From Asticcacaulis excentricus (lineage in GTDB: Bacteria > Pseudomonadota > Alphaproteobacteria > Caulobacterales > Caulobacteraceae), in assembly GCF_003966695.1 (NCBI RefSeq), contig NZ_AP018827.1:434001-498000 (forward strand): 64,000 nucleotides of DNA. The letters are read 5' to 3'. This document shows positions 36,428-43,843 of this stretch, piece after piece. Each line of letters starts with the position of its first letter. Within the stretch, counting starts at the first letter, position 1. The notes beneath the pieces are model-generated. The model did not search any database and had not been told where the DNA came from. It saw nothing but the letters and a program-made list of their open reading frames with translations. Made by a program: the position numbers and the translations under genes.

Positions 36428-37434
36428 AGCTTTACAGCGAACAGCGGTTTGGTCTGGTGCGTGCCTGCGTGGCGCGTGACGGACTGCCACTGCTCTATGC
36501 CGAAGGTCCGGCGCTGGATACGTCCCTGACCCTGTGGGGGACGCGCTCGATGGCGCGACTGACCGCCAAATCGGGGCGTATCGGCTTCCTTAAACTGGCC
36601 GATGGGCAAGACGCCATGACCGACCTCAGCGATCCCGATGCGCTGAACGAAGGCACGGCGGTCGAGGTCGAAATCGCTGCCGAAGCCCGTGCCGACAAAT
36701 TGCCGCGCGCCCGCCTGCTGGGTGTCAGCGAAGGCCCACCGCGACGCCTGTCCGACCCGCTGACGCTGATCGAGCGCCTGAAGCAACAGGCGCGGCGTCT
36801 GATCGACCCGCAGGTCCGGTTTGAACCCGCCGAAGACCCCGACGCCCTCGATATTGCCGAGGCACAGGCGACCCAGCCCAGCTTTGACCTGCCCGGCGGG
36901 GGCTATTTGTCTATCGAGCCGACGCGCGCCTTGATCGCCTGCGACATCGACATGGGGCGAGCGGGGGAGGGGATGATCCACACGCCGCGTCAGGCCGCCA
37001 AGCGCCTCAATGAGGTGGCGGTGGAAGAGGTGGTGCGCCGCCTGCGCCTGTCCAATCTGGCGGGGCTGGTGGTGGTCGATCTGATCGGCAACAAGCACAA
37101 TGGTGAAAAGCTGACCGGGCTAGTGCAGGCGGCGTTTGCGGCTGAGGGGCGCGCCATTGCCTGCGGGCCGATTACGCGCTTCGGGACGCTGGAATTCAGC
37201 CGGCCCTGGGGCGCACGTCCCCACACCGAAGACACGCCGCTAAGGGCCGCCCGCAGGCTTCTGTGGCGCGCCGTGGCCGAAGCCCGTTCGGATGCCGGTG
37301 GACGCCTCCGTCTGCGCGCGCCGGGACCGGTCGCCGATCAGGTGCGGCAGTGCCTGAAAGACAGCCTCGACCCGCTAACACCCCGCCTCAGCGTCGAAAC
37401 GGCAGCGATGACCGAGGTTGTTCCGCTGCGATAG
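36424..37434 (+). CDS. Short RNase E/G-family protein
   Basis: 336 residues from a GTG that overlaps the maf stop. The catalytic-core pattern is visible: GGYLSIEPTRALIACDIDMG, VEEVVRRLRLSNLAGLVVVDLIG (metal Asp) and ITRFGTLEFSRPWG. In E. coli RNase E a second catalytic Asp lies in QDRARIQ; the aligned residues here are AEGRAIA, with Glu/Gly instead. The CPxC zinc link is absent and the protein is far shorter than RNase G (489). It may be a weak or altered ribonuclease. Confidence 0.8.
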   Translation: MKLYSEQRFGLVRACVARDGLPLLYAEGPALDTSLTLWGTRSMARLTAKSGRIGFLKLADGQDAMTDLSDPDALNEGTAVEVEIAAEARADKLPRARLLGVSEGPPRRLSDPLTLIERLKQQARRLIDPQVRFEPAEDPDALDIAEAQATQPSFDLPGGGYLSIEPTRALIACDIDMGRAGEGMIHTPRQAAKRLNEVAVEEVVRRLRLSNLAGLVVVDLIGNKHNGEKLTGLVQAAFAAEGRAIACGPITRFGTLEFSRPWGARPHTEDTPLRAARRLLWRAVAEARSDAGGRLRLRAPGPVADQVRQCLKDSLDPLTPRLSVETAAMTEVVPLR

Positions 37435-37443
37435 TCGTCCTAT

Positions 37444-37701
37444 ATGGGCCACATGACCGAACGCACATGTGCCTATTGCCGCCAGACCTATCAGGTCGCT
37501 GACCAGACGCTTCCCAATGCGGCGAAGGACTATTCCCCCTTTTGCTCGAAACGCTGCGCCGATGCCGACCTGATGCACTGGCTGAAGGGCGAATACGTCA
37601 TCAGCGGCACGGGGGCGCTGGCGGCCGAAGCGCCGGAAGAGGAGGGGGCGGCACCGTCAGCGGACTTATCCTCACCTTTTGACGATAATGACGCGGTTTA
37701 G
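37444..37701 (+). CDS. yacG: DNA gyrase inhibitor YacG-like zinc protein
   Basis: 85 residues (or 82 from the ATG at 37453). Four-Cys zinc finger CAYC...[21 protein letters not shown] is the YacG signature, followed by an acidic tail. In E. coli it binds GyrB. No clear ribosome-binding site separates the two starts. Last gene before tRNA-Phe. Confidence 0.85.
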   Translation: MGHMTERTCAYCRQTYQVADQTLPNAAKDYSPFCSKRCADADLMHWLKGEYVISGTGALAAEAPEEEGAAPSADLSSPFDDNDAV

Positions 37702-37810
37702 ACGGGTTTTTTGCGAAATTCAGGCTTTGCGCGCTTGCCAAGCCCGAATGGCTCGCTTATTAGAGCCACCTCCCGAGGCGGCGCACCAAGGTCGTTTCGA
37801 TGCAAAGAGT

Positions 37811-37886
37811 GCCTGGATAGCTCAGTTGGTAGAGCAGCGGATTGAAAATCCGCGTGTCGCTGGTTCGATTCCGGCTCCAGGCACCA
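37811..37886 (+). tRNA. tRNA-Phe (GAA anticodon), CCA encoded
   Basis: GCCTGGA acceptor, D arm GCTC/GAGC, anticodon loop TTGAAAA, T arm and TCCAGGC followed by ACCA. The prophage integrase ends 118 bases downstream, so its 3' end is the likely attachment site. Confidence 0.96.
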
Positions 37887-37963
37887 TCTACTCTCTAAAA
37901 TCTCTTATCTGTTCAACGGTTTGCGAGCCATCCGGCGAAACCTTATTGGAACAAAAGTGGTTC

Positions 37964-37987
37964 CTGTGACCGCGTTTTTGGTCACAG
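37964..37987. repeat. Perfect 8-bp inverted repeat between tRNA and integrase
   Basis: CTGTGACC (37964) and GGTCACAG (37980) around GCGTTTTT. Could be the integrase terminator or an arm-type site of the attachment region. Confidence 0.5.
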
Positions 37988-38003
37988 CAGTGACTTAGGG
38001 CGT

Positions 38004-39398
38004 TTAGCCAAGGGTTCCGTGGTAAACGTCCAGCTTTGCCGCCGCGCGGTCGGCAATGGTTCGGGTGATCTTCCCGTAGTGTTTTTCGATGACCTTCTGA
38101 ATGTGCGTCAGGCTATGCTGGGTGCGGCTGGCGATTTCCGGAAAGTCCAGACCCGCCTCCCACATGATCGTGATTGCCGTGTCGCGGAAGTCCTGAAACG
38201 TCTTCGTTGTGTCCCATGTCCAGTTCACCGAGTTGCGGATGTCGATGAATGTGTGCCGGAAATACTGACTTGACCATTGGTTGCCCACGGCGGAGCGGGC
38301 GTTATGGCCTTCGCGCTGATCCACGCGGATGACATAGTCCGACTGCATTTCAAAGATGTTGCCGCCCAACTGCGCATAGTGCGCCCGGATGCGCGCGATC
38401 AGGTCGCGTCCGTTGGCCGTCAGGGTGGTTTCGGTTTTGATCCCTGTCTTTTTGCGGGTGTTCAAAACGCGACCGTTGCGGATTTGCGACCATTTCAGGT
38501 TCAGGATGTCGGTTTGTGACCACGACAATTCCAGCGCCAGTTCGACGGCAAAGGCCACCGAATGCCAGCCGGAGCGGTGACACGCCTCAAGAAGGGCGGC
38601 AATCTCTTCGCGCGACCATATGACGATGCGGCCATCGGGTTCGGTGATGTCGATAAGTTCGACGGGGTTTGGCCAGTTGGCCCGCAGCCGCTTACGCACC
38701 CATTCCAGCCACGCGCGGGCGTAGCGCATGATGGCGGCGGCATTGGCGATTTGCGGCTTGCCCGTGCGCTCATTGACCATGCCGGCGAGGATAGAATAGG
38801 CGCGTTCAAGGTTCGACGGTTCCGGGACAATGCCGCGTTTGATGTCGTCCTCTACCTCTTCCGGCGTCTTGGGCAGGACGATCAGGGCTTCGATCGGCAG
38901 GGCCCGGACCTCAGCCATAGCGTGCCGGTAGCGCGTGAGGGCGCGGGTATAGGCGCGGCGGGGCAGACCGGCGCGTTGTGGTTCGCCGGAATGCAGCCCG
39001 CCGAAGATTTCAAACAGGCGCTTAAGCCGTTGCCGGATGTCCTTTTGCGTGTTCGGCTCCTTCGTCGTGAAGGCGGGCGAAGCGATATAGGCGTCCAGCA
39101 ATGCGCCCAGCGTGCGCCCGGACAGCACCTCCGGGGCCTTACGCAGGGACAGGGGGGCGACGTGCGCCCACGGCATGCCGTGCAGGCTTTCGCCGCGTTC
39201 CGCCGCCTGGACAAGGGCGTTGATATGTTCGCAGGCGCGCCATGCGTCGGGGAGGCTGAGGTGTTTGCCCGTGTCCGGGTCTTTGAGCGTCAGGGCCGTC
39301 CAGCCCTGCGCCCGGCGGGTTTTTGAGGGTATCCAGCGCCAGATATGCGCTGCGTCCCCCTGTTGCAGGCCCGTAGGGGCCTGTGGGGCTTTGCTCAT
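38004..39398 (-). CDS. int: Divergent tyrosine recombinase integrase
   Basis: 464 residues. N-terminal arm/core-binding part (residues about 90-240) and a C-terminal catalytic domain. FQDFRDTA (box with Arg-II), RTQHSLTHI (His/Trp) and EKHYG (nucleophile Tyr) are clear. However, the box that should hold Arg-I reads LSWSQTDILNLKW where relatives have GQRQSDIL, so Arg is replaced by Ser, and the HxxR His is Gln. The assignment as integrase is firm by position and the tail motifs. It probably integrates into tRNA-Phe. Confidence 0.88.
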   Translation of the reverse strand: MSKAPQAPTGLQQGDAAHIWRWIPSKTRRAQGWTALTLKDPDTGKHLSLPDAWRACEHINALVQAAERGESLHGMPWAHVAPLSLRKAPEVLSGRTLGALLDAYIASPAFTTKEPNTQKDIRQRLKRLFEIFGGLHSGEPQRAGLPRRAYTRALTRYRHAMAEVRALPIEALIVLPKTPEEVEDDIKRGIVPEPSNLERAYSILAGMVNERTGKPQIANAAAIMRYARAWLEWVRKRLRANWPNPVELIDITEPDGRIVIWSREEIAALLEACHRSGWHSVAFAVELALELSWSQTDILNLKWSQIRNGRVLNTRKKTGIKTETTLTANGRDLIARIRAHYAQLGGNIFEMQSDYVIRVDQREGHNARSAVGNQWSSQYFRHTFIDIRNSVNWTWDTTKTFQDFRDTAITIMWEAGLDFPEIASRTQHSLTHIQKVIEKHYGKITRTIADRAAAKLDVYHGTLG

Positions 39399-39592
39399 TG
39401 GGTTAACTCCTGAATGAGGTTGGCTTTGTCGGCTGCGTTTTCGGCGGCGGCGGACAGGGTGTGCAGGAAGGGTTTGAGGTCATCCGGCGCGGTACGCGCC
39501 AAGATCATCAGGGCAAGGCCGATATTCATGGTTATGGCCGCGACCTGATCGGCATAGGTGTTGATGTCGTGAGCGTTGTTTACACTGTGCAT
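39395..39592 (-). CDS. Small helical protein coupled to integrase
   Basis: 65 residues, ATGA-coupled to int. Sequence looks all-helical: YADQVAAITMNIGLALMILA, then LSAAAENAADKANLIQELTQ. GAGGGG lies five bases before the ATG. It weakly resembles the 75-residue protein at 51740 (same length class, similar Ala-rich last helix). It may be an excisionase-like or accessory factor, but has no clear helix-turn-helix. Confidence 0.7.
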   Translation of the reverse strand: MHSVNNAHDINTYADQVAAITMNIGLALMILARTAPDDLKPFLHTLSAAAENAADKANLIQELTQ

Positions 39593-39777
39593 ATGCTACC
39601 CCTCATTAAGAATGGGATCACAAAAGCACGGGTGAAAAATACACGCATCGCAACTCTATTCACAGGGTAGCACTCGCTTAGCGAGTGAGTCCCGGCGGTT
39701 GTATTTGTTTGAAGTGCTACGCTAAACAGTTTAGCCGCGCGGCGCGGGGGATCGGCGGCGGGTAGTCGGCTGGGCAT
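39580..39777 (-). CDS. Possible 65-codon leader ORF after RNA element A
   Basis: Starts at the ATG placed right after AAGGAAACGAGCC, directly behind the structured element, and ends 13 bases inside the next gene. The protein is Arg/Pro-rich at first and has no recognised domain. It passes over two hairpins, so it may be a regulatory leader rather than a protein gene. Confidence 0.35.
   Translation of the reverse strand: MPSRLPAADPPRRAAKLFSVALQTNTTAGTHSLSECYPVNRVAMRVFFTRAFVIPFLMRGSICTV
39667..39735 (-). promoter_or_regulatory. Hairpins with competing pairings in the leader of the int operon
   Basis: GCTAAAC-A-GTTTAGC (39721-39735), CACTCGC-TTA-GCGAGTG (39671-39687), and an 8-bp pairing GTAGCACT (39667-39674) with AGTGCTAC (39713-39720). 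The last two share bases, so they exclude each other, as in attenuators. Confidence 0.55.
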
Positions 39778-39788
39778 GGCTCGTTTCC

Positions 39789-39892
39789 TTCTCAGGGGCA
39801 CCTTTGGTGGCCGGAGGCTGAGAACACGACGAGAGGCGTGCACGCGCGCCTTTAGGCTGACGCCATTGGACATAGCGCGCGTACTCCGGCCA
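39789..39892 (-). promoter_or_regulatory. Structured RNA element A, pseudoknot
   Basis: RNA read 39892 to 39789. Stems: P1 39884-39892 with 39808-39816 (9 bp, perfect); P2 39875-39882 with 39842-39849 (8 bp); P3 39862-39864 with 39855-39857; P4 39837-39840 with 39825-39828; P5 39818-39824 with 39789-39795, which crosses P1 as a pseudoknot. UAUGUCCAA and AAAGG in the P2/P3 loop are conserved with element B. AAGGAA for an ATG at 39777 follows P5. Confidence 0.75.
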
Positions 39893-40026
39893 TAGGTAGG
39901 GAAACGGGTGGTTTCGTCACCTCAGGCCGCTCTCGTCATGTCGGGTTCTCAGGCCCGGTAACGAGAGGGTTGCGCCGTTTCGGTTTCAATGTCAAGTTGC
40001 TATCTCGCTTTTAAGGGGAGTTGGGA

Positions 40027-40407
40027 GTGCGGCCAATTGTAATTGCGGCGGTTTTGATCATGCTGGCAGGACCCGCAAACGCTCAAGGTTTGCTAAAATG
40101 TGCTTTCGCCCCCTGTAATGCTGACGAAATGACAGAAAGGGCTTCTGCATTTTTGCCTCGTATGGATGACCCTAAGTTTGTGGAGCTTTTTCCTCAGGCT
40201 GTATCGGACTATGAACGTGTCCTTAGAGCCGATAATTGGTCTAATAAGGACATCGCAAACGCCCTTAGGTATGTGGCCTATAACTACCAACAGGCTTTAA
40301 AGGATAGGCGTATGAACGTTCAAGGTTTCACCGCGGAAACCGCTAAAGGGGCCATTGCCGTATTGTCGGCCCGCGCAGATTGGCTTGATCCTTCAAATGA
40401 CCGATAA
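40027..40407 (+). CDS. Small exported protein in prophage
   Basis: 126 residues from the GTG at 40027 (AAGGGGAG upstream; a TTG two codons earlier is possible). Signal peptide MRPIVIAAVLIMLAGPANAQ, then two Cys near the mature start (KCAFAPC) and a helical body. It reads against its neighbours, is less GC-rich than they are, and may be a lysogeny cargo gene. No family recognised. Confidence 0.7.
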   Translation: MRPIVIAAVLIMLAGPANAQGLLKCAFAPCNADEMTERASAFLPRMDDPKFVELFPQAVSDYERVLRADNWSNKDIANALRYVAYNYQQALKDRRMNVQGFTAETAKGAIAVLSARADWLDPSNDR

Positions 40408-40564
40408 AGACGCCTTCAAACTTGAGGTCATGGCCGAGGTTCAGGAAGAGATTGCGCGGCGGTGTGCCGAGCGGGCTGATCTTCGGATGTTCGATTTCAA
40501 GGCCAAGGCCAAGCGGTTGCGGGATGAAGCCGCCCGCCTGAGAGACGGGCGGCGCGGGGGTTAG
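40397..40564 (+). CDS. Small coiled-coil protein
   Basis: 55 residues, mostly charged helix (EVQEEIARRCAERADL then AKAKRLRDEAARLRDGRR). The ATG overlaps the preceding gene by 11 bases, so it is coupled to the exported protein. Function unknown. Confidence 0.55.
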   Translation: MTDKDAFKLEVMAEVQEEIARRCAERADLRMFDFKAKAKRLRDEAARLRDGRRGG

Positions 40565-41127
40565 TTAATGGTGACCGTATCCCCAAGAGTTGGGGTGTCT
40601 TCGTGGCCACAGTTTATGCAGGTCAGCGTGTAGCCCGTCAGCGGCGGTTCGCTGGGATTGGCGTCTGGCATAAAGATGCGTACCCGCCAATTGCGGATAA
40701 AGTTGTTCTCAGTGTCCCTGCCGTCGCGGTCATAATTCATTGTGTCGTGCAAAACGTGAGTAATGATCACGTCCGATGCGCCGAGCGCGCTCAGCCATTC
40801 GGCCATAAGGCCTGAGTTGTTAAACTCTTCGTCCCAGATGCTCACGTAAAGGTCGAACATGGCTTCGCCTTTCGCTGAATATCCTGTGAAGTCCATAGCT
40901 GGACATTCTCCAAGTGAGCCTTCGCCTGGGCAACCGTCACGGCCTACCAGTTTGCGATTTAGTTCTTTAAACAAGTGACGATAGCGGATGTCGAGCGGTT
41001 CGGTAGGGGCAATCATAGCATTCTCCTTTTGGGGTAAACGGCAATCGCACACGCCCACGGGCTCAAGGCCCAGCGGGCCGAACGGGCGGGCGTCAAAGCC
41101 AGTGTCGTTGCAAATGGGGCAGGGCAT
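40561..41127 (-). CDS. Phage protein with N-terminal Cys cluster
   Basis: 188 residues. CPICNDTGFDARPFG...CDC at the start could bind zinc; a second pair, CINCGHEDT, sits near the C-terminus. The middle (RYRHLFKELNRKLVGRDGCPG) is unfamiliar. Last gene of the leftward early operon; coupled by ATGA to the gene above. An ATG at codon 38 is an alternative start. Confidence 0.65.
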   Translation of the reverse strand: MPCPICNDTGFDARPFGPLGLEPVGVCDCRLPQKENAMIAPTEPLDIRYRHLFKELNRKLVGRDGCPGEGSLGECPAMDFTGYSAKGEAMFDLYVSIWDEEFNNSGLMAEWLSALGASDVIITHVLHDTMNYDRDGRDTENNFIRNWRVRIFMPDANPSEPPLTGYTLTCINCGHEDTPTLGDTVTIN

Positions 41128-41573
41128 CAGAAAGGTATCCCGTCCGAAGTGCCAAAGCGCAGTTCGTTCTGACGCACCTGTAGGCGGCTGTTGCCAAGGT
41201 GGTGCATCCCTTCGCGTTCGTGGCGCATCCGCATCGAACCGCCTTTGATGCAGGCATCCACCGGAAGCCGCCAGTGGCCGCGATAGACTTCGTAGCGCCA
41301 GCGAAAGTCATGTGTGCCGTCTGACAGGACGGCATGGATTTCGTTCGGATCGGAGTAGTAACCGTAAACGATACTCCCCGGCGGAAAGTCAGCATCGGCG
41401 CAGCTTTGAAAATCGGCGCGGTTCACGCGGTAAACGGTGTATTCCGCAATGTGATCGACGTTCGAGAAGTGCCGCACGGGGCGCGGCACGCTGGGAAAGC
41501 GGCGGGGATCGGTGTCCAGATTGGCGGCGGTGAAAGCGCGGGGCCAGCCGCGATAGTAGTAAAAGCGCGTCAT
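41127..41573 (-). CDS. Uncharacterised phage protein
   Basis: 148 residues, rich in Arg and aromatics (TRFYYYRGWPRAF; SIVYGYYSDPNEIHAVLSDG; DFRWRYEVYRGHWRL). No family recognised. Overlaps both neighbours in the leftward operon. Confidence 0.6.
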   Translation of the reverse strand: MTRFYYYRGWPRAFTAANLDTDPRRFPSVPRPVRHFSNVDHIAEYTVYRVNRADFQSCADADFPPGSIVYGYYSDPNEIHAVLSDGTHDFRWRYEVYRGHWRLPVDACIKGGSMRMRHEREGMHHLGNSRLQVRQNELRFGTSDGIPF

Positions 41574-41576
41574 GGC

Positions 41577-41786
41577 TCAGGCGTCCGGCTTGTTGAGGGT
41601 TGAGCCGTGGTAGAGCCCGGCGCAATATACTTGCGTGATCAGGTCGATCCCTGCAGGGCCGCGCAAGAGGGCGGCAAAAGCAACGCGCTGGGCGAGACGC
41701 GCCATCGCCGTGCGCTGTTTGGCATAGATGCGTCGCGGGCCGTCTCCGACGGGAATAGGGGCGAGCAGGTCGATAGGCTCAGTCAT
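41577..41786 (-). CDS. Uncharacterised small phage protein
   Basis: 69 residues from the ATG at 41786; a GTG one codon upstream also fits. The ATG overlaps the stop of the tiny membrane gene above (TGATG). A helical middle (AKQRTAMARLAQRVAFAALLR). Function unknown. Confidence 0.6.
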   Translation of the reverse strand: MTEPIDLLAPIPVGDGPRRIYAKQRTAMARLAQRVAFAALLRGPAGIDLITQVYCAGLYHGSTLNKPDA

Positions 41787-41890
41787 CACAGGCCTCCGAT
41801 GGCTTTTGCGGCCAGAAGGGCGACGGCGAACGCCACCAAGGGGCCGAACATGACCAGATAGTCAGGAAGGGAAGGGCGGTAAGGTTTCAT
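41786..41890 (-). CDS. 34-residue single-pass membrane peptide
   Basis: MKPYRPSLPDYLVMFGPLVA then an Ala/Leu-rich helix: one membrane segment over most of its length. Its stop overlaps the next start. Small early phage membrane peptide, possibly related to lysis or host takeover; not known. Confidence 0.55.
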   Translation of the reverse strand: MKPYRPSLPDYLVMFGPLVAFAVALLAAKAIGGL

Positions 41891-41893
41891 GGC

Positions 41894-42313
41894 TTACGCC
41901 GCCTTCTGACTGTCTGAGGCCAGCCATTCGTAGAATTCCGGCCATTCGGAGAGGTCGCCGTTGCGCCACGCCTCGATAAATTCGCCTATCTCGTGATGGC
42001 TATAGTCCCGTGCGAAGGCGAAGCGCACGGCCTGATCGGCGGTGCCGTGGTCGCCAAACTTGCGACCCGTGCGCGGATCGGTTTCATAGGCTTTGATGGT
42101 TTCGAGCGCTTTGTCAGTGATGATGACCGTTGGTCGCAACTCGCCACGGTCCCACCGGATACCTGCCTGCTTGAGGAAACCATTAAGGATCAGGGCGTTT
42201 TGGAAGTTGTTTTGCGGGTTGTAAAACATGAAGCCGGCTTCGCTGATACTTTTGAGCAAAACGATGGTTTGCCGGTCAATCATGGGCGTGGTGAAGCAAA
42301 GACTGTTTTTCAT
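41894..42313 (-). CDS. Uncharacterised phage protein
   Basis: 139 residues. MIDRQTIVLLKSISEAGF, GFLKQAGIRWDRGELRPTVIITDKALETI and a C-terminal acidic, Trp-rich end (RNGDLSEWPEFYEWLA). Could be a small DNA-interacting protein by charge pattern, but no family is recognised. Two ATGs ten codons apart are possible starts. Confidence 0.6.
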   Translation of the reverse strand: MKNSLCFTTPMIDRQTIVLLKSISEAGFMFYNPQNNFQNALILNGFLKQAGIRWDRGELRPTVIITDKALETIKAYETDPRTGRKFGDHGTADQAVRFAFARDYSHHEIGEFIEAWRNGDLSEWPEFYEWLASDSQKAA

Positions 42314-42316
42314 GGC

Positions 42317-42697
42317 CTATCCGATCTTGCGGCTGAAAATGTGAGTGAGGCGGGCGAGGACGTGTTCGGGGTGTCGCCACGAGTGACGGCCTGCCCGTTT
42401 GGCTATGTCCTCCTGGCGATAGGCGGCGCACAGGGCGCAGATGTGCGTCCAGAGGCCGAGCTTTTTGGCAAGGCTGCGTTCAAAGCGCAGGGCCATCATG
42501 AGCTGATAGAGGGTTGCGCCGCGCTCTTTGTGGCGATTGTTGAAGGCCGTGTTGCACTCAGGCGAGCAGAACACGGCTTCGGCCCTTAGGGAGCGGAAGG
42601 GCGTCCCGCACTCCTGACAGGTACGCGCAGACGCGGCGGGCGCAGGACGCGCCACAGGGCGCGTTTGAGCGGGTTCCTGTACAGGGGTCATAATCAC
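42317..42697 (-). CDS. Zinc-finger phage protein
   Basis: 126 residues. CQECGTPFRSLRAEAVFCSPEC is a four-Cys (treble-clef-like) zinc finger near residue 27, followed by a basic helical part. Overlaps the preceding gene by four bases. Probably nucleic-acid-binding. Confidence 0.65.
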   Translation of the reverse strand: MIMTPVQEPAQTRPVARPAPAASARTCQECGTPFRSLRAEAVFCSPECNTAFNNRHKERGATLYQLMMALRFERSLAKKLGLWTHICALCAAYRQEDIAKRAGRHSWRHPEHVLARLTHIFSRKIG

Positions 42698-43104
42698 ACG
42701 CTCCGGTTCATGAGGTTGGACAGTTTGGCCGCCGGGAGGTGGACCGCGGCGGGCTTAGGCGGGCGGGGCGTGATCAGCTTCGGCGGCGGGGCCGGTTCGG
42801 CGGCGGGCTGGGCATAGAAGCGGTCCAGCGTTTGCGGATACCAGCGCGGCGGGTTCAACTTATCCGGCTTTGGGATTTTGCCTTCGGCTTCCAGCTTTTT
42901 GCGCTTGGTCTGAACGTAGGACACGCTCCAGCCGTTCAGCGCCGCCACGTCCGCAATGAATTTAAACAGCTCAGAGCGGCGGGGTTTGCGCGTCGGGTTG
43001 ACCGGCTCAGCGCCCACGAGACGCAGGTGCTGATTGACCGTTCGGGCAAGGATCGTCCGTTGACGGCGCGCCAAGCGCTCCGTCCTGATTTCAAACAGGT
43101 TCAT
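42694..43104 (-). CDS. Basic phage protein, possible helix-turn-helix
   Basis: 136 residues. The middle (ELFKFIADVAALNGWSVSYVQTKRKKLEAEG) could be a helix-turn-helix; the C-terminal third is Pro/Ala-rich. No family recognised. Confidence 0.6.
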   Translation of the reverse strand: MNLFEIRTERLARRQRTILARTVNQHLRLVGAEPVNPTRKPRRSELFKFIADVAALNGWSVSYVQTKRKKLEAEGKIPKPDKLNPPRWYPQTLDRFYAQPAAEPAPPPKLITPRPPKPAAVHLPAAKLSNLMNRSV

Positions 43105-43202
43105 GTGAGGGGGTTCCTAAGTGGCCCCGCCCGTGACAGGCGGGACGTGGGCCGGGTTATCCACAGACCCTTTTTGCGAGGGGTGGGTGGTCGGGGGCTA
43201 AA

Positions 43203-43451
43203 TCAGCCATCGCCAGAGCCAGAGCCAGAGCCAGAGCCATAGCCATCGCCATAGCCATCGCCATAGCCATCGCCATAGCCATCGCCAGAGCCATAGCCAG
43301 AGCCATAGCCAGAGCCATCGCCATCGCCATCGCCAGAGCCAGAGCCATAGCCAGAGCCATAGCCAGAGCCATAGCCAGAGCCATCGCTATGGCCAAGGCC
43401 ATGCTCGGCACTGGCTGCGCCTTCGGCGCGCAGATCAACGAGCTTCGGCAA
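43203..43451 (-). CDS. Gly-X repeat protein (X = Asp, Ser or Tyr)
   Basis: 82 residues: a normal 24-residue start (MPKLVDLRAEGAASAEHGLG), then almost nothing but Gly alternating with Asp, Ser or Tyr. The start overlaps the gene above by 17 bases, so it is translated in the same operon. It may be a flexible, sticky low-complexity protein. Functional meaning unknown. Confidence 0.65.
   Translation of the reverse strand: MPKLVDLRAEGAASAEHGLGHSDGSGYGSGYGSGYGSGSGDGDGDGSGYGSGYGSGDGYGDGYGDGYGDGYGSGSGSGSGDG
43207..43386. repeat. 30 tandem hexanucleotides
   Basis: 180 bases made of CCATCG, CCAGAG and CCATAG in mixed order. On the minus strand each gives Gly plus Asp (GAT), Ser (TCT) or Tyr (TAT). 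In-frame copy-number change is expected by slippage. Confidence 0.9.
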
Positions 43452-43740
43452 CGGGAGCCTCCTTGATCGAGGTGGCGGCTTCGTCCGTCAGCGGCAGGAT
43501 TTCGCACACGCCCAAGACGATGTGTTCCGCGACCTCCGGCGCGATCTTCGAGTCGCGTTGGTCGATACCGAAGTTACAGACGCCCGACAGGCTGATCGAC
43601 TTCGCGGCCTTCCAGTACCAAAGGCGGCGCGCCCCGGTCAGTTGCACCGTGTCGCCTTCAACCGAAGCTAGCGTGCCGTAGTGCACGCCGGATTGGCCAG
43701 AGCGGACGAGAACGGGTTTGCCGATGAAATTGGTGAACAT
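43435..43740 (-). CDS. DUF6948-like phage protein
   Basis: 101 residues. GKPVLVRSGQSGVHYGTLASVEGDTVQLTGARRLWYWKAAKSISLSGV fits the small beta-barrel of DUF6948-type phage proteins. AAGGA precedes the ATG. Next to the Gly-X gene, a pairing I recall from other phages. Function unknown. Confidence 0.7.
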   Translation of the reverse strand: MFTNFIGKPVLVRSGQSGVHYGTLASVEGDTVQLTGARRLWYWKAAKSISLSGVCNFGIDQRDSKIAPEVAEHIVLGVCEILPLTDEAATSIKEAPVAEAR

Positions 43741-43843
43741 GGGTGTTCCTTATGAAGAATGGAAAATGCGGTCTCTGCCTGCTGTCACGCCGTCGTTTGA
43801 CTGCCATAAGCTGTTATGTCGGGTCGGCGTTCACCAAACTCGG

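Noticed and set aside
39789-39892. HDV-like or twister ribozyme as explanation of the RNA elements
   Set aside because: The order of stems does not fit HDV (hairpins lie before, not within, the crossing stem) and the conserved twister bases are missing.
39789-39892. A conserved short peptide as cause of the similarity between elements A and B
   Set aside because: Both have an open frame from the shared ATGTCC, with about a third of the first 30 residues equal, but one-base indels shift the frame between the copies while stems stay paired.
43207-43386. CRISPR-like periodic repeat
   Set aside because: Six-base tandem units with no spacers; it encodes a Gly-X chain.
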